This document shows positions 19,739-29,280 of a DNA stretch of 64,000 nucleotides, in pieces. Both the position numbers and the translations under genes were made by a program. The notes beneath the pieces were generated by a model, which had not been told where the DNA came from, did no database searches, and worked only from the letters and a program-made list of their open reading frames with translations. The DNA is from Jaminaea rosea (Eukaryota > Basidiomycota > Exobasidiomycetes > Microstromatales). Within the stretch, counting starts at the first letter, position 1. Every line of letters begins with the position of its first letter. The stretch lies in NCBI RefSeq assembly GCF_003144245.1, contig NW_020289987.1, forward strand, positions 62,001-126,000. Direction: 5' to 3'.

Positions 19739-22700
19739 ATGTCCAACCCATTGGTTTCACCAACACTGGAGCATAGATCGCTCCTAGCACGGACAGCTGC
19801 ATCCAACAATGCGAGCGCCAGCTCTAGCAGCTCCTCATCATCACCGGCAGCTGCTCCACTTGCGCCCCTTTCATCATCCTCAATCATCAATGGCAGCGGC
19901 CCATCATCTGCACCCAACTCCCATGCTAGAGCATATCTCGACGCCATCTCACCACCAGCGCGTCGTCTAGCTCTGCAGCGCACCTCTTCCTCGGTCAGCT
20001 ACAAGCCCCAGAAGCCTAGCTCTCTCGCAGCTTCCGTCGCTGGATCTGAGCATGACGATGATGACGACGAGGAAGACGAAGACGAAAGACAAGATGATCA
20101 TGAGGCACGACGTCGTCGCAGTCAATCATCGAGTCGAGCAGGTACCAGCGGCTTCAGCGGCGTCTCCTCGTCTGCCTCGTCCACCTCCTCTGCATCGTTG
20201 CGCAACTCTCTCGCCATGTCCTCCTCTTCCTCTCCACCCGAGGATCAATCCATCGCCTCGTCCACGGCCACGACGACTGCCGCCTCCACACCGCCAACAA
20301 TCGACGTGTCCAGCATCCTCTCGCTACTGGACGACGTCCATCTAGACGAAGAAGACAAAATAGAGCGGGTGCGGGACCGCCTTGGCCTCTGGCTCGAGGA
20401 GATCGAAGGAGGCGTCAAGCCATCTCCTTTTCGACTGGATACGGTAGTTCTCGACCTCATGCATCGACACCGCGAAGACGTCAATCCAACTGGCGCCTCT
20501 TTCCCTTCCTCCCCGCTGAGAAGACCAGGATCGGCAAGGAGCTTCTCGGGCCAAAATCTTCATCGCCCTTGGACACCCTCCAAGACGCCTTCAGCTGCAT
20601 CGATACAGAATGGAAGCGATGCACCTAACGCAGCGTTGTCACCGACCTCGAGCGCTCATCTCGGTGGAGTACCCGCACCTCCGCGAAGTAGCAGCCCAGC
20701 ACCCACGGGTCCAGACCCAGGCGTCATCGGCTCAGGCAGTCCTCGCGGCTCACCCCGATTCTGGAATCGAGCCCCCGCACCTCTCTCTATCTCCTCGACG
20801 CATAGGGACAGCTTCGATTCCACCGCGAGCATAGCGGGCAGCTCCAGCAGCCCCTGGGGTGGTTTCAATCTTCTGGGTAGTCCTTCAACTACCCCCGCCT
20901 CTTCATCCACGGCGGGGTCCAGCAGTTGGCTCAACGCGCCCTCTTCGCCTCGCTCGGCTGTCCCACCTCCAGGTCTGCCAAGCACGGCCACGACCGCCAG
21001 TGCAGCCAGCAGCAGCGGAACGGGTTTGACTACCCCCGCACAAACGCAGAGTAGTAGCAGTCGCCCTACATCGCCTTCGCCCTTTAACTCGCCACGCCTC
21101 AACGTCGCCGCGGTAGCGTTCAAGCCTCGCACACCCTCGGCCAGCACGAGCGCGAGCAGCACGGCTGGCTCCGTACTCAGCAGTAGCGCCGGTACAGGCG
21201 CCGGTACAGGCGCAGCGATCAGTATTCCTGCCCGCCGAGGGGATCTCGCTGCCCCTGCACGTCGCTCTTCCAGTCAGGCTATACTGCACAAGAATCACCC
21301 GGTCGGAGCAGACGATGAGGATGAAGATGATGAATTCTCGCCATTCGCTGGCGCTCCTGCAAAGGCGGACGCCCTTGTCGCGCCGGGTAGTAGCTACTAC
21401 AGTTCTTCTGGAGGAAGCAGCTTCGGTGAGGCAGGAGGGGAGATGGCGCTCGCTGCGACTGCGGTAGCCGCAGGAGAGGAAGATGAAACGGGCTTGAGTG
21501 GGGGTGCAGCCACTCCGTTCGATGTGCTCTTTTCCATCCTTTCGGGCGTGGGAGCCTCTTCGTCGGCTGGGACGGCGCAGTGGACTCCTGAACAAGTGGA
21601 AGAGGCCCTTGCTGCGCACAGCTGGGATGTCGAGGCCACCTTGTCAGCCATCGTCGACGCAGGGGGCAAGCCGCCTGCTGCCGGGTCCGCTCGCAACAGC
21701 AATCTGACTGCTGCGGCTACTCGCTCGCCAAGACCACCGCCTACTGGACCTGCTAGCTGGGCCGGTGGAGCCACAGGGCGAAGCTCGAGCGGCGTCTCCC
21801 TCATGTCGCGGGACGTCTTCTCCTCCATTAGAGGCGGCACAGGTGGGAATGGCTGGTCCTCTTCAATCTCATCTCGCTCTCGCCCTGGCGGACTAACTGG
21901 CTCTCCAGCGCTCAGCAACGCATCCCCTCTGGCCAGCCCACAACCTTCACACTCCTCGGCTTTCGCTAGCGGAGGTAGCGGGCCCGTTGGACCTGGTAGA
22001 GTTTGCCGCTACTTCCTCTCGGGAGACTGTAGAAGGGCTGATTGTCGCTTCTCTCACGACTTGAGCAAGGCGCTCTGCAAGTTCTGGCTCAGGGGACAGT
22101 GTCTTAATGACCCGTGTCCCTTCTTGCATGACGAGGGAGTGTTGCTCGCATTGGCTAATGGTGGAGCGCCCGGAGGTGGGGTGACGAGCGATGCCGGGGA
22201 CAAGGACGGTGGTCGGCAGTCGCAGCAAGTAGACGACTTCCCCGAGCTGCTACCCCCTTCAGGTCCAAGGGCGCAGCGCGCTGCTTCGGCTTCAACGAGC
22301 GGGCCGCCCGCAGGTGCGCCAACGGGTCCAGCAGCGAGCGATCCAACGCGCTCACGCTGGGTCCATGCAGTGCAGCGCAATCCTGCCGCCTCCTCTTCGA
22401 CTGGTCCAATTGCAAGCGGAATTACCACCCCTGTGGCTGCCATGCTAGCGGGATCGGCCCCAGGCTCAGAAGGAGCTATCCATCTACAAGCGCGCAACGC
22501 TCCCGTCACCCGCCCACCTCTGGGTCCACGAACCGCCTCCTCCACATCCTCCACCGCCGGCCCAACGTCCACTGTCACCTCCTCCAAACCCCCCAATCGC
22601 ATTCCTCTCCATCCTCCCACCCTCCTCCCAACCCTATCCCACGCTGCAGCCCACTACACCTCACATCGCTCCTCCCTCCTCCCCCTCATCGAACAACGCA

Positions 22701-23317
22701 ATCGTTGTCTCGCCCGAGCGTCCGAAGCGTTCCGTTCAGGGGATGGGGCTGAAGCGCGACGCTGGAGTGCAGAAGGTCAAGCTTTGAATCGCGAAGTGGC
22801 CTCGAAGAGCGGAGGCGTTGCGCGGGGGATAGTGAGGGAGCGCATGGCTGAAGTGAGGGAGAGGCTCATGGGCGGGGGAGACGCGGCTGGTGGAGGTGGG
22901 GGGATGGGAGTGGGTGGGTCGACTGAGCCTGCCGCGAGAGGGTTAAAGGGACGGGTTTTGGCCAATGGGCTAGCCCTCTGCCTTGGTGTAGCGAGGAAAG
23001 AGGCCCTGCCCACTTCTGCTGGAGGGGCAAACTTGAGCGCGGCAGAGCGGACGGAGATCCTGGTTGATCTACATGGACTGCACGCAAGTGAGGCAGTTGA
23101 GATTGTGGAGGAGGTGTTGCTCTCCCTTGAAGAGGAGAGCGAGATGCGCGGCTTGGTCTATTTGGCCGTTGGTGTGGGCAAGCATACGAGTGTTGCGACG
23201 GATAAGCGCAGGGGTACACGGGTGAGCGCTGGGGTTAAAGGTTGGTTGAGCGGGTGGGGGTACCCGCACGTTGAGTGGGAGGGCGTCGTTGGGGTTGATG
23301 GATTGAGTCATTGGTAA
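19739..23317 (+). CDS. UBA-like / tandem CCCH zinc finger / DUF1771-Smr protein
   Basis: A single exon encodes 1192 residues. In order: a long Ser/Pro/Ala-rich region (residues 1-600); a UBA/CUE-like helix pair at about 616-641 (PEQVEEALAAHSWDVEATL); two CCCH fingers at about 756-800 (CRYFLSGDCRRADCRFSH and CKFWLRGQCLNDPCPFLH, spacing C-x7-C-x4-C-x3-H and C-x7-C-x4-C-x3-H); a DUF1771 helical segment at about 967-1020 (HRSSLLPLIEQRNRCLARA); and a C-terminal Smr domain at about 1107-1190 with LVDLHGLHASEAVEIVEE and a VGVGKHTS segment followed by WGYPHVEWEG. CCCH fingers bind RNA and Smr domains are often endonucleases, so a cytoplasmic role in mRNA decay or ribosome-associated quality control is likely. 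Fungal CCCH-Smr proteins of this layout are known, but I assign no symbol. Confidence 0.9.
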   Translation: MSNPLVSPTLEHRSLLARTAASNNASASSSSSSSSPAAAPLAPLSSSSIINGSGPSSAPNSHARAYLDAISPPARRLALQRTSSSVSYKPQKPSSLAASVAGSEHDDDDDEEDEDERQDDHEARRRRSQSSSRAGTSGFSGVSSSASSTSSASLRNSLAMSSSSSPPEDQSIASSTATTTAASTPPTIDVSSILSLLDDVHLDEEDKIERVRDRLGLWLEEIEGGVKPSPFRLDTVVLDLMHRHREDVNPTGASFPSSPLRRPGSARSFSGQNLHRPWTPSKTPSAASIQNGSDAPNAALSPTSSAHLGGVPAPPRSSSPAPTGPDPGVIGSGSPRGSPRFWNRAPAPLSISSTHRDSFDSTASIAGSSSSPWGGFNLLGSPSTTPASSSTAGSSSWLNAPSSPRSAVPPPGLPSTATTASAASSSGTGLTTPAQTQSSSSRPTSPSPFNSPRLNVAAVAFKPRTPSASTSASSTAGSVLSSSAGTGAGTGAAISIPARRGDLAAPARRSSSQAILHKNHPVGADDEDEDDEFSPFAGAPAKADALVAPGSSYYSSSGGSSFGEAGGEMALAATAVAAGEEDETGLSGGAATPFDVLFSILSGVGASSSAGTAQWTPEQVEEALAAHSWDVEATLSAIVDAGGKPPAAGSARNSNLTAAATRSPRPPPTGPASWAGGATGRSSSGVSLMSRDVFSSIRGGTGGNGWSSSISSRSRPGGLTGSPALSNASPLASPQPSHSSAFASGGSGPVGPGRVCRYFLSGDCRRADCRFSHDLSKALCKFWLRGQCLNDPCPFLHDEGVLLALANGGAPGGGVTSDAGDKDGGRQSQQVDDFPELLPPSGPRAQRAASASTSGPPAGAPTGPAASDPTRSRWVHAVQRNPAASSSTGPIASGITTPVAAMLAGSAPGSEGAIHLQARNAPVTRPPLGPRTASSTSSTAGPTSTVTSSKPPNRIPLHPPTLLPTLSHAAAHYTSHRSSLLPLIEQRNRCLARASEAFRSGDGAEARRWSAEGQALNREVASKSGGVARGIVRERMAEVRERLMGGGDAAGGGGGMGVGGSTEPAARGLKGRVLANGLALCLGVARKEALPTSAGGANLSAAERTEILVDLHGLHASEAVEIVEEVLLSLEEESEMRGLVYLAVGVGKHTSVATDKRRGTRVSAGVKGWLSGWGYPHVEWEGVVGVDGLSHW

Positions 23318-23616
23318 CAACTAGGCGATGAGTGGGCTCGATCGTAATGCGGGACGTAGAGAAGGGAGCGAAGGAGCTAGACGATGGGGGAGAGAAGACA
23401 TGAAGAATCCAGACTACCTGAAGAAATCACAAAGAGGCATTGCCCCGAGGTCTTGGAGTGGAATGATCATTGTCTCTTGGGTACTCGTGACTATCCTTGT
23501 TACACATCTGCGTTCGGACGTATGCTCAAGATGCCAGTATCGCTCATCTTCCTCCCTCGGCGTGGCTCGCTCTCTCTGTCTCTCTTGGAAATTTAGCGCC
23601 TTCTCCCCCCCTTCTA

Positions 23617-25974
23617 CTAGGTCACGTACCCCGCCTCCTCATCAGCCAAAAAGTCCCGCATAGCCGCTTCTGCCTCTTCATCCCCGACTCTCGTCGTCGC
23701 CTTTGATGATGAGAACACCTTCTGCCTCTGCGTCAACCCCAACCCACCACTCGCAGTCCGGCTTGTCCGCACAAGCCCCGCCGGCCTGCATGCCGTGGAC
23801 CTGCCCTGCTGGGAAGCAGAGCCCAGTGTAGCTCCCGGCCTGAACCCATTCGTAGGGGACGGCGCTCTGCTCCCCGCACTTGTGCTTCGGCCCGCGAGGG
23901 CGACTGCGCTGCCTAGTCTCTTCTTTGCGGGGACGGTCGCGCCTGCGGGAGGATTAGTGATCGAAGAGACAGCGGTGCCGGAGCGCTTTGTGGGGGAGGT
24001 CGAGGTGGTACGGGCGCGACGCAGGTGCCGAGGGTCAGGGAGGTCGTCGACATCGCCATTGCCTTCTCGCTCTGATGCGGCCTGCTGGTCAAGAGAAGCT
24101 GCTGTCTGGCCGACGGCTTCCATCCCTGCCCCCGAAGGTTGGGCGAGCGTCGCAACCTCACGGCTGCGCTTTGTGGCCCGTCGCTGCACCGGCTCATTGA
24201 CCTCGCCATGAGAATGAGACCGCTCGAAGGGACTCGACGGTATCCTCCCTTTGCCAGGTGCAGCCTGAGCTTTGCTCGTCGAGTTGGTCTTCGGTGGGCC
24301 GTAGAAATTTGCGGGGGCGACAGGATCCCTTGCCTTTGCTTTGAAAGCTTGTGGTGGCGCTTCAACAGGAGGCAGAGCCACGGGCGCACCGGGCTGTTCG
24401 GGTGCACCTTGCGTGTGTGAGTACGGAGATGAAGAGGTTGGACTCCGACGAGTGACTGTCGACGCTTGGGCTGCCGCAGGAGGTGGGGCGAGAGCGGACG
24501 GAGGCGTTGCGGCGGCTGGGAGCGGCATCTGGCTCAGGATGGCGTCGTCGAAGCACTCGACGTCGAAGGAGTCGTCGTACGTCGGGTGTGGGTGCTGCGA
24601 CTGCTCTTGCTGTCGGCATGGCTCTGCTTGGGCGGCCTCTGACCGCCATCGTAGCTGCGTCTGCTCCTCTGCCGCCTCTTCCTTCTCTGACAGCACCTTA
24701 CCGACAGGCCCGGCGCCCGTTCCCTGCTCAACCGCCTGCCCGTCCTCTTCTTGCTGACGCCCGCGATCAGCCAGTGCAGCTGACGTACCGTCCACCTGCT
24801 CCTCGTTCCCCTCATCCTCCTCCATAAAATCACTCAAATCCAACAAGTGTAAATCCTTCTGCCAATCAATCTCGTCCACTAGCACATCGAACTCGATGTC
24901 CGTTCCTGCTACACCCTGCCCTCTACCCTTGACCGTCGTTCCTCCAGCTGGAGAGCCTTTCGCCTTGGCAGCAGCTCTCGCCGCAGACGTGCCACCTACT
25001 AGTGTAGCAGACGACTTGCCTAGTGTGGACGTGCCATTCGCTGGTGAGCCAGAGGGAGGGAAAGTGGCTGTTCGCTCCCAGCTGGAGAGGGTGGGCTTGC
25101 CTTTGGTTGGTGTGGGTCGCTTTTCTCTTGATGATCGTGGGGTGATCAGACTGCTGTTGCTATTAATGGCGGTGCTTCGCTTGGCCTTCTGAGACGATTG
25201 GATGGCTGGGCTATTTCGCTGCCGGGCACAAGGGCCCAGAAGGTCGTCGTCGAGGTCCCTCTCCCACGAATCATCATCCAAGCTCATTACTCCATCCGCA
25301 TCATGACCTCCAATGCCTACCCGCTCCTGGCTCTCATCACCCTCCTCATCTTGCTGTTGGAGCTGAAGTGTCAGATCCTCTAGCAATCTCTGCACTCTGC
25401 CTTCTCCTGCACCCGTTCCATTACTGTCCGCCCGCTTCCCGAGCGGGGGCGCAAAGGCGTCCAGATCTGCGTGATGCTGCTGCTGCTGCTGTGAGTGATG
25501 GGCAAAAGCGGCCGACGAGCTGGCATGGCGTCGCAGAGGTCCACTCGCTGCAGCGGAGGGGAATCGCCGCGGAGGTGGGCGAGTGAGCTTGCTTCGTCGA
25601 TGGAGAGGACGAAGGCTGGACGTAGTCGAGGTGGAAGCTACTGAGGCGGAGGATGAAGAGGAAGAGGCGCGACTGCGATGCTGAAGGAGCTGATCTTGTA
25701 GAGTGGATGCGTTCGCTGAAGGAGGTACCGCTGGCAGCCTGCTCGGTCCTGCTTGGCTGGTTTCATCATCATGACCAAGAGATGGCAGCGATTGAGAAGG
25801 TGGCGCGTGCCAGAAGACTTGTGGACCTCGATCTCGGGATCGCTTCGTGGGACTGGCACTTTTCCTGCTAGTTCTCTGGTGCTGTTGCTCGTATGGTTGG
25901 TCCTGCTGGCTCGATTGCGACGACCGCTGCTGTGATGACGACGGGAAGTTGAGCGAGTCGAAGAGGGAAGACAT
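23617..25974 (-). CDS. Unknown Ser/Pro/Gln-rich protein
   Basis: The predicted protein is 785 residues from the ATG at 25974 (MSSLFDSLNFPSSSQQ); a further 70 codons are open upstream, but ATG in the leader context is preferred. It is almost wholly low complexity, with basic stretches (SPTKRSRDRG; KATKRSR). Two short acidic-hydrophobic patches stand out and could be protein-binding motifs: EFDVLVDEIDWQKDLHLLDL and DSFDVECFDDAILSQMPL. There is no signal peptide, membrane segment or known domain. The C terminus is AMRDFLADEEAGYVT. The frame stays open over 2.3 kb and lacks simple-repeat structure, which argues for a real gene. Function unknown. Confidence 0.7.
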   Translation of the reverse strand: MSSLFDSLNFPSSSQQRSSQSSQQDQPYEQQHQRTSRKSASPTKRSRDRGPQVFWHAPPSQSLPSLGHDDETSQAGPSRLPAVPPSANASTLQDQLLQHRSRASSSSSSASVASTSTTSSLRPLHRRSKLTRPPPRRFPSAAASGPLRRHASSSAAFAHHSQQQQQHHADLDAFAPPLGKRADSNGTGAGEGRVQRLLEDLTLQLQQQDEEGDESQERVGIGGHDADGVMSLDDDSWERDLDDDLLGPCARQRNSPAIQSSQKAKRSTAINSNSSLITPRSSREKRPTPTKGKPTLSSWERTATFPPSGSPANGTSTLGKSSATLVGGTSAARAAAKAKGSPAGGTTVKGRGQGVAGTDIEFDVLVDEIDWQKDLHLLDLSDFMEEDEGNEEQVDGTSAALADRGRQQEEDGQAVEQGTGAGPVGKVLSEKEEAAEEQTQLRWRSEAAQAEPCRQQEQSQHPHPTYDDSFDVECFDDAILSQMPLPAAATPPSALAPPPAAAQASTVTRRSPTSSSPYSHTQGAPEQPGAPVALPPVEAPPQAFKAKARDPVAPANFYGPPKTNSTSKAQAAPGKGRIPSSPFERSHSHGEVNEPVQRRATKRSREVATLAQPSGAGMEAVGQTAASLDQQAASEREGNGDVDDLPDPRHLRRARTTSTSPTKRSGTAVSSITNPPAGATVPAKKRLGSAVALAGRSTSAGSRAPSPTNGFRPGATLGSASQQGRSTACRPAGLVRTSRTASGGLGLTQRQKVFSSSKATTRVGDEEAEAAMRDFLADEEAGYVT

Positions 25975-26269
25975 CGCGACGTGATGCGTTTGGGTCGGCC
26001 TTGTCTCTAGCGCGAGGTGGATATCGACGACGGTGTGGGCGCGGTTGGGACCATGGAGTCTTTGCTCATGGTCGTGATGAGGATGAAAGACGACCGAAGC
26101 TGGACGGCTGTAGTACAGTGATGCGTTGAATGAAGGAAAGATGGAGACACAGACTAGCGCGGGAAAGCGGAGACTCGCGCCCACACTTCAAGGAGGAGAC
26201 GGCAGCCGCGCCGAAAGCCACGCGACACCGCGTCACCTCGTCTCGCCTCCTCCAACACCTCCCACAAGC

Positions 26270-28029
26270 TTAGCGCTTCTCCTCCTTCTTGACCAACTCC
26301 TCATCACTGCTACTCTCGCTCTCCTCACCCTTCATAGAGCAGTGATTCTCCCAATCTCCCAACATGCCCTCCACGCTCGGGCTGACAGTGAATTTCCTAT
26401 GCACTTCCCCCAACACCGTGGCCCTCTTCTCCTTGGCATCAAGCAGCGCCACATCCTGCAAGAAGCTACTCTGCGATCCTCCTGCTACTTCCATTACTAG
26501 CGGATTGTCAGGCGAGCCAAAGTGCATCTCGACGCGTCCGTCGCGGTAAACTTGGAGGCGGCCTACCATTCCTTCGGGGCCGGATTGGGAGGACGAGTTG
26601 CGGAGCGGGTCTGAACCGCTGGAGAAGCCACGTTTGAGCGCCTCGGAGTCGAGAGAGGAGCCAGAAGGCTTCGTGTCCGGAGGGGTGGCCGTGCCCCGTT
26701 TAGAGCCCTCGGCAAAGGCGACGCTGCGTTTGGGTTTGGTGGAACCACCTGGTGGTGATGAGGACAGGGCTGATGGTGGTGGGCCAGCGGCCGAACCGCC
26801 CCCTTCATTGTCTGACTCTGCTTTTGCCGGCTTATCCTTGGGCGCTTTGAACTTAGGGAATACCTGCGGGAATTGGAAGAGATATAGCCGATTGCTTGCA
26901 TCGTCTCCTCCGCCCACGTCGCTGCTGTCGTCGAATACAAAGTCGTCGACTAAGTCGTCCATCATTTCCTCCTCTTCCGACTCGCTGAGATCAAGGGCGT
27001 CTGCACCGCGCACCACCTCATTCTCCTCTGCATCTGCCTCGGCTTGATCCTCTGCTGCGTCTTCCTCTGCTTTGGTCTTGAGGAGGGGAGTGGACGTATT
27101 CGAGTCAATGGTGCCCGCGCGCGAGGAAGGGCCGGACAGCCTAGCTCGCTCCCCTGCCTCCTCATCCTCCGGGTCAGGCTTGATACCGAGAGACTTGTCC
27201 TTCTCTTTGCCCTTCTCCTTCTTGACCTCGCGCTTCTTGATCTTCTCCTGCACACGAGGCAAACTGCGCGGCGCGAGGCTGTCCAGCTGTCCGACTTGTC
27301 CCATGTCCACAATCTCGATGTCCTCCTCTGGGTCTGAGTACTCCTCTGCGTCGCGCAACTTGTCCGGGTCGCGGTACGAGGCGTCTCCTGGTCGGCGCGG
27401 CTTGATGTCTGGTTTGAGGTCGTGCATGGATGACGAGGTTGTGGGTGCGCTGTAGGCGGGACGAGGGACAACCGAATCAGTTGTTCGTATGCGAGAATGT
27501 ATGCTGGTCTAGTTGCCCGGTATTATACTCACAATCCACCACCACCTGCCCCGGTGGGACCTCCACGCTTAGAGCGCTCTGAGCGGCTCAAGCTACCCGT
27601 ACCAAGTGCGAAGGGTCCGCTTGCAACCATCTCTATCTCCCGTCTCCCCCCTCGTCCGCCTCTTGCACCTCCCCTTCCACGTCCGCGGCCAGGTGTCGAA
27701 GACGAAGCACCAGCGCCGCTGCCACTCCCGCCCGCACTGCCGAAGCTCGAGGGAGTGGCTTCTTGCTTCACTGTGGCAGAAGCGCCTTCACTTGGCTTGC
27801 GTCGCTGAGGCAGGACAGGTCTGAAGGTCATACGGGGCTGAGCACGACTAGCTCCTCCAGCAGCCCCACGATTGACCATGCTGACCGTGGGGCGATTGAA
27901 GGGAGCTGAAGAGGATGAGGCGGCGGCGGGCCCAGGAGTGCCAGAGGGGGCACGCGGGCGAGGCTGATTACCATCTGTCGGGTTCGAGGGACGCCGAGGC
28001 GGCGCTGAGCTGTCCTCTGGTGGAGCCAT
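26270..28029 (-). CDS. RPC53: RNA polymerase III subunit Rpc4 (C53/POLR3D)
   Basis: Rpc4/C53 partners Rpc5/C37 in RNA polymerase III and acts in termination and re-initiation on tRNA and 5S genes. There are two exons: 27533-28029 and 26270-27449, joined across an 83-base intron (27450-27532; GTGAGT to CTACAG). Splicing runs GGTGGTGGATT into CGCACC, giving GGGGFAPTTSSSMHDLKPDIK. The product is 558 residues. The N-terminal half is Arg/Gly-rich with the conserved segment RMTFRPVLPQRR and a GRGRG block. The C-terminal Rpc4 domain is recognisable by LYLFQFPQVFPKF, then GRLQVYRDGRVEMHFG, then LLDAKEKRATVLGEVHRKFTVSP. The C terminus is acidic then lysine-rich. It shares a 220-base promoter region with SEN15. 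Confidence 0.92.
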
Positions 28030-28249
28030 CTTGGCTGGCGAGAAGTTGTGCTGGTGGTGAGGAGGGAGGAGGGAGGAGTAGAAGCAAAGTGCATCGCGAC
28101 TTGAGTTGGACGGACGGACGGACAGAGGCCAACTTCTCGAGGCGCGGCTGGCTGACGTAAGCCGCGTCCAAAATCTGGCCGCTATCCGCCCTCGACTCGA
28201 CCCGACTCGAGATGCACTCTTTCGCTTCTCTCCACCTCGTCCTCGTCCA
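28030..28249. promoter_or_regulatory. Divergent RPC4/SEN15 promoter
   Basis: This 220-base region between two start codons includes a short GGAC repeat near 28108-28123. No TATA-like element is obvious. Confidence 0.45.
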
Positions 28250-28849
28250 ATGACTTCAATAGCTGACGAGGCGCCGAAGCCTATTGGCATTGAAAGTCAC
28301 AGAGATGTGCGTACAAGGAAGAGCTTCCGCTGGACAAGCTGCAAGAGACTGATCTCGATCCACCGGCTCTCGCTTCGCAGTACACCCCTCTCGCCCCGCT
28401 CCTTTCGCGATATCCTCGTCAGGCCGGACCTCTGTTCCACGCCTATCATCACCTCGTCCACTCAGCAGCTTGGACCGATGTTGCGCCCGTAGATATCCGT
28501 GGTGATGACGAATCGGATCCAGCACCAGTGAATAGCGGCAGTGGGTGGGGAGCGCTAATAGGAATGCGGCCACAAGGGGTAAGTCGACGCCGATCTTTCT
28601 TCATGTCCTTTCTCCTCATCTCATACTGACATCGCTCTCCTGCAGACCCAACCCGAGCTCCTCCTTCCTTGCCACGTAACAGACAACCTCTCCGTCGCCT
28701 ACTTCCAAGCCGTCTTCTCATCGCTCGAGACGCAGGCCAAATCCCGAGACGGTCTGCAAACAGGACATATCCTTCTCGCAATCCTGTCACCAGATTCTAC
28801 GGTTGTGTACTACAAGCTGGCAAAGGGGCTGGTGAAGCCGGTCAATTGA
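28250..28849 (+). CDS. SEN15: tRNA-splicing endonuclease subunit Sen15
   Basis: Sen15 is a structural subunit of the tRNA intron endonuclease (with Sen2, Sen34 and Sen54). It is not visible as one frame because of two introns. Exon 1 is 28250-28306 (ATG to GAT), intron 1 is 28307-28380 (GTGCGT donor, CTGAT branch candidate, TTCGCAG acceptor), exon 2 is 28381-28578, intron 2 is 28579-28645 (GTAAGT to CCTGCAG) and exon 3 is 28646-28849. All junctions keep frame, giving 152 residues. The Sen15 fold is shown by YTPLAPLLSRYPRQAGPLF, VTDNLSVAYFQAVFSSL and the diagnostic ILLAILSPDSTVVYYKL near the C terminus. Intron 1 is the least certain junction, although exon 2 alone has a stop upstream, so some upstream splice is needed. 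Confidence in identity is high. Confidence 0.85.
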
Positions 28850-29280
28850 GATAAGAGAGAAAGATCAGTAGGACGAAGCCAGGGAAAAGGGGAATCGAGG
28901 ACGGACAATTGCTTCAGCTCGCCGCCAAGCAATGTATTTGTACGACACGCAATCATCAATGATGACATCACAAAGACACCAGGGAGCTCTATGATCTCGT
29001 AATTGTGCTACCAAGAACAAATTTCAAGCATGTATCGACTACTCAGCATCGCTTCGCCGTTTTGCGCCGCGCTTTGGCTAGAGGCCCGCCCATGATGATA
29101 TTGCAGCTTTGTTCGCTCGGGTCAGTCTCAAGATTTGCTCTTGTATTCGAGTGGTCGTGGTGGGAGATCACGACAAAGGCGACAGGAGGGAGAGGAAAAA
29201 AGATGCGAGCTCAACTGGCGACATTCAGAAAATGGGTTCACGAGCATCACGACGCTGAATCCCTTCAGGCAGTCACTGCC
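28850..29280. other. Convergent 3' intergenic region
   Basis: These 431 bases lie between SEN15 and the first tandem-family gene. The sequence is comparatively AT-rich around 28920-29040. No gene or repeat is seen. Confidence 0.45.

Noticed and set aside
27975-27995. GGGTTCGAGGG resembling a tRNA B box
   Set aside because: It lies inside RPC4 coding sequence and no A box or cloverleaf is found around it.
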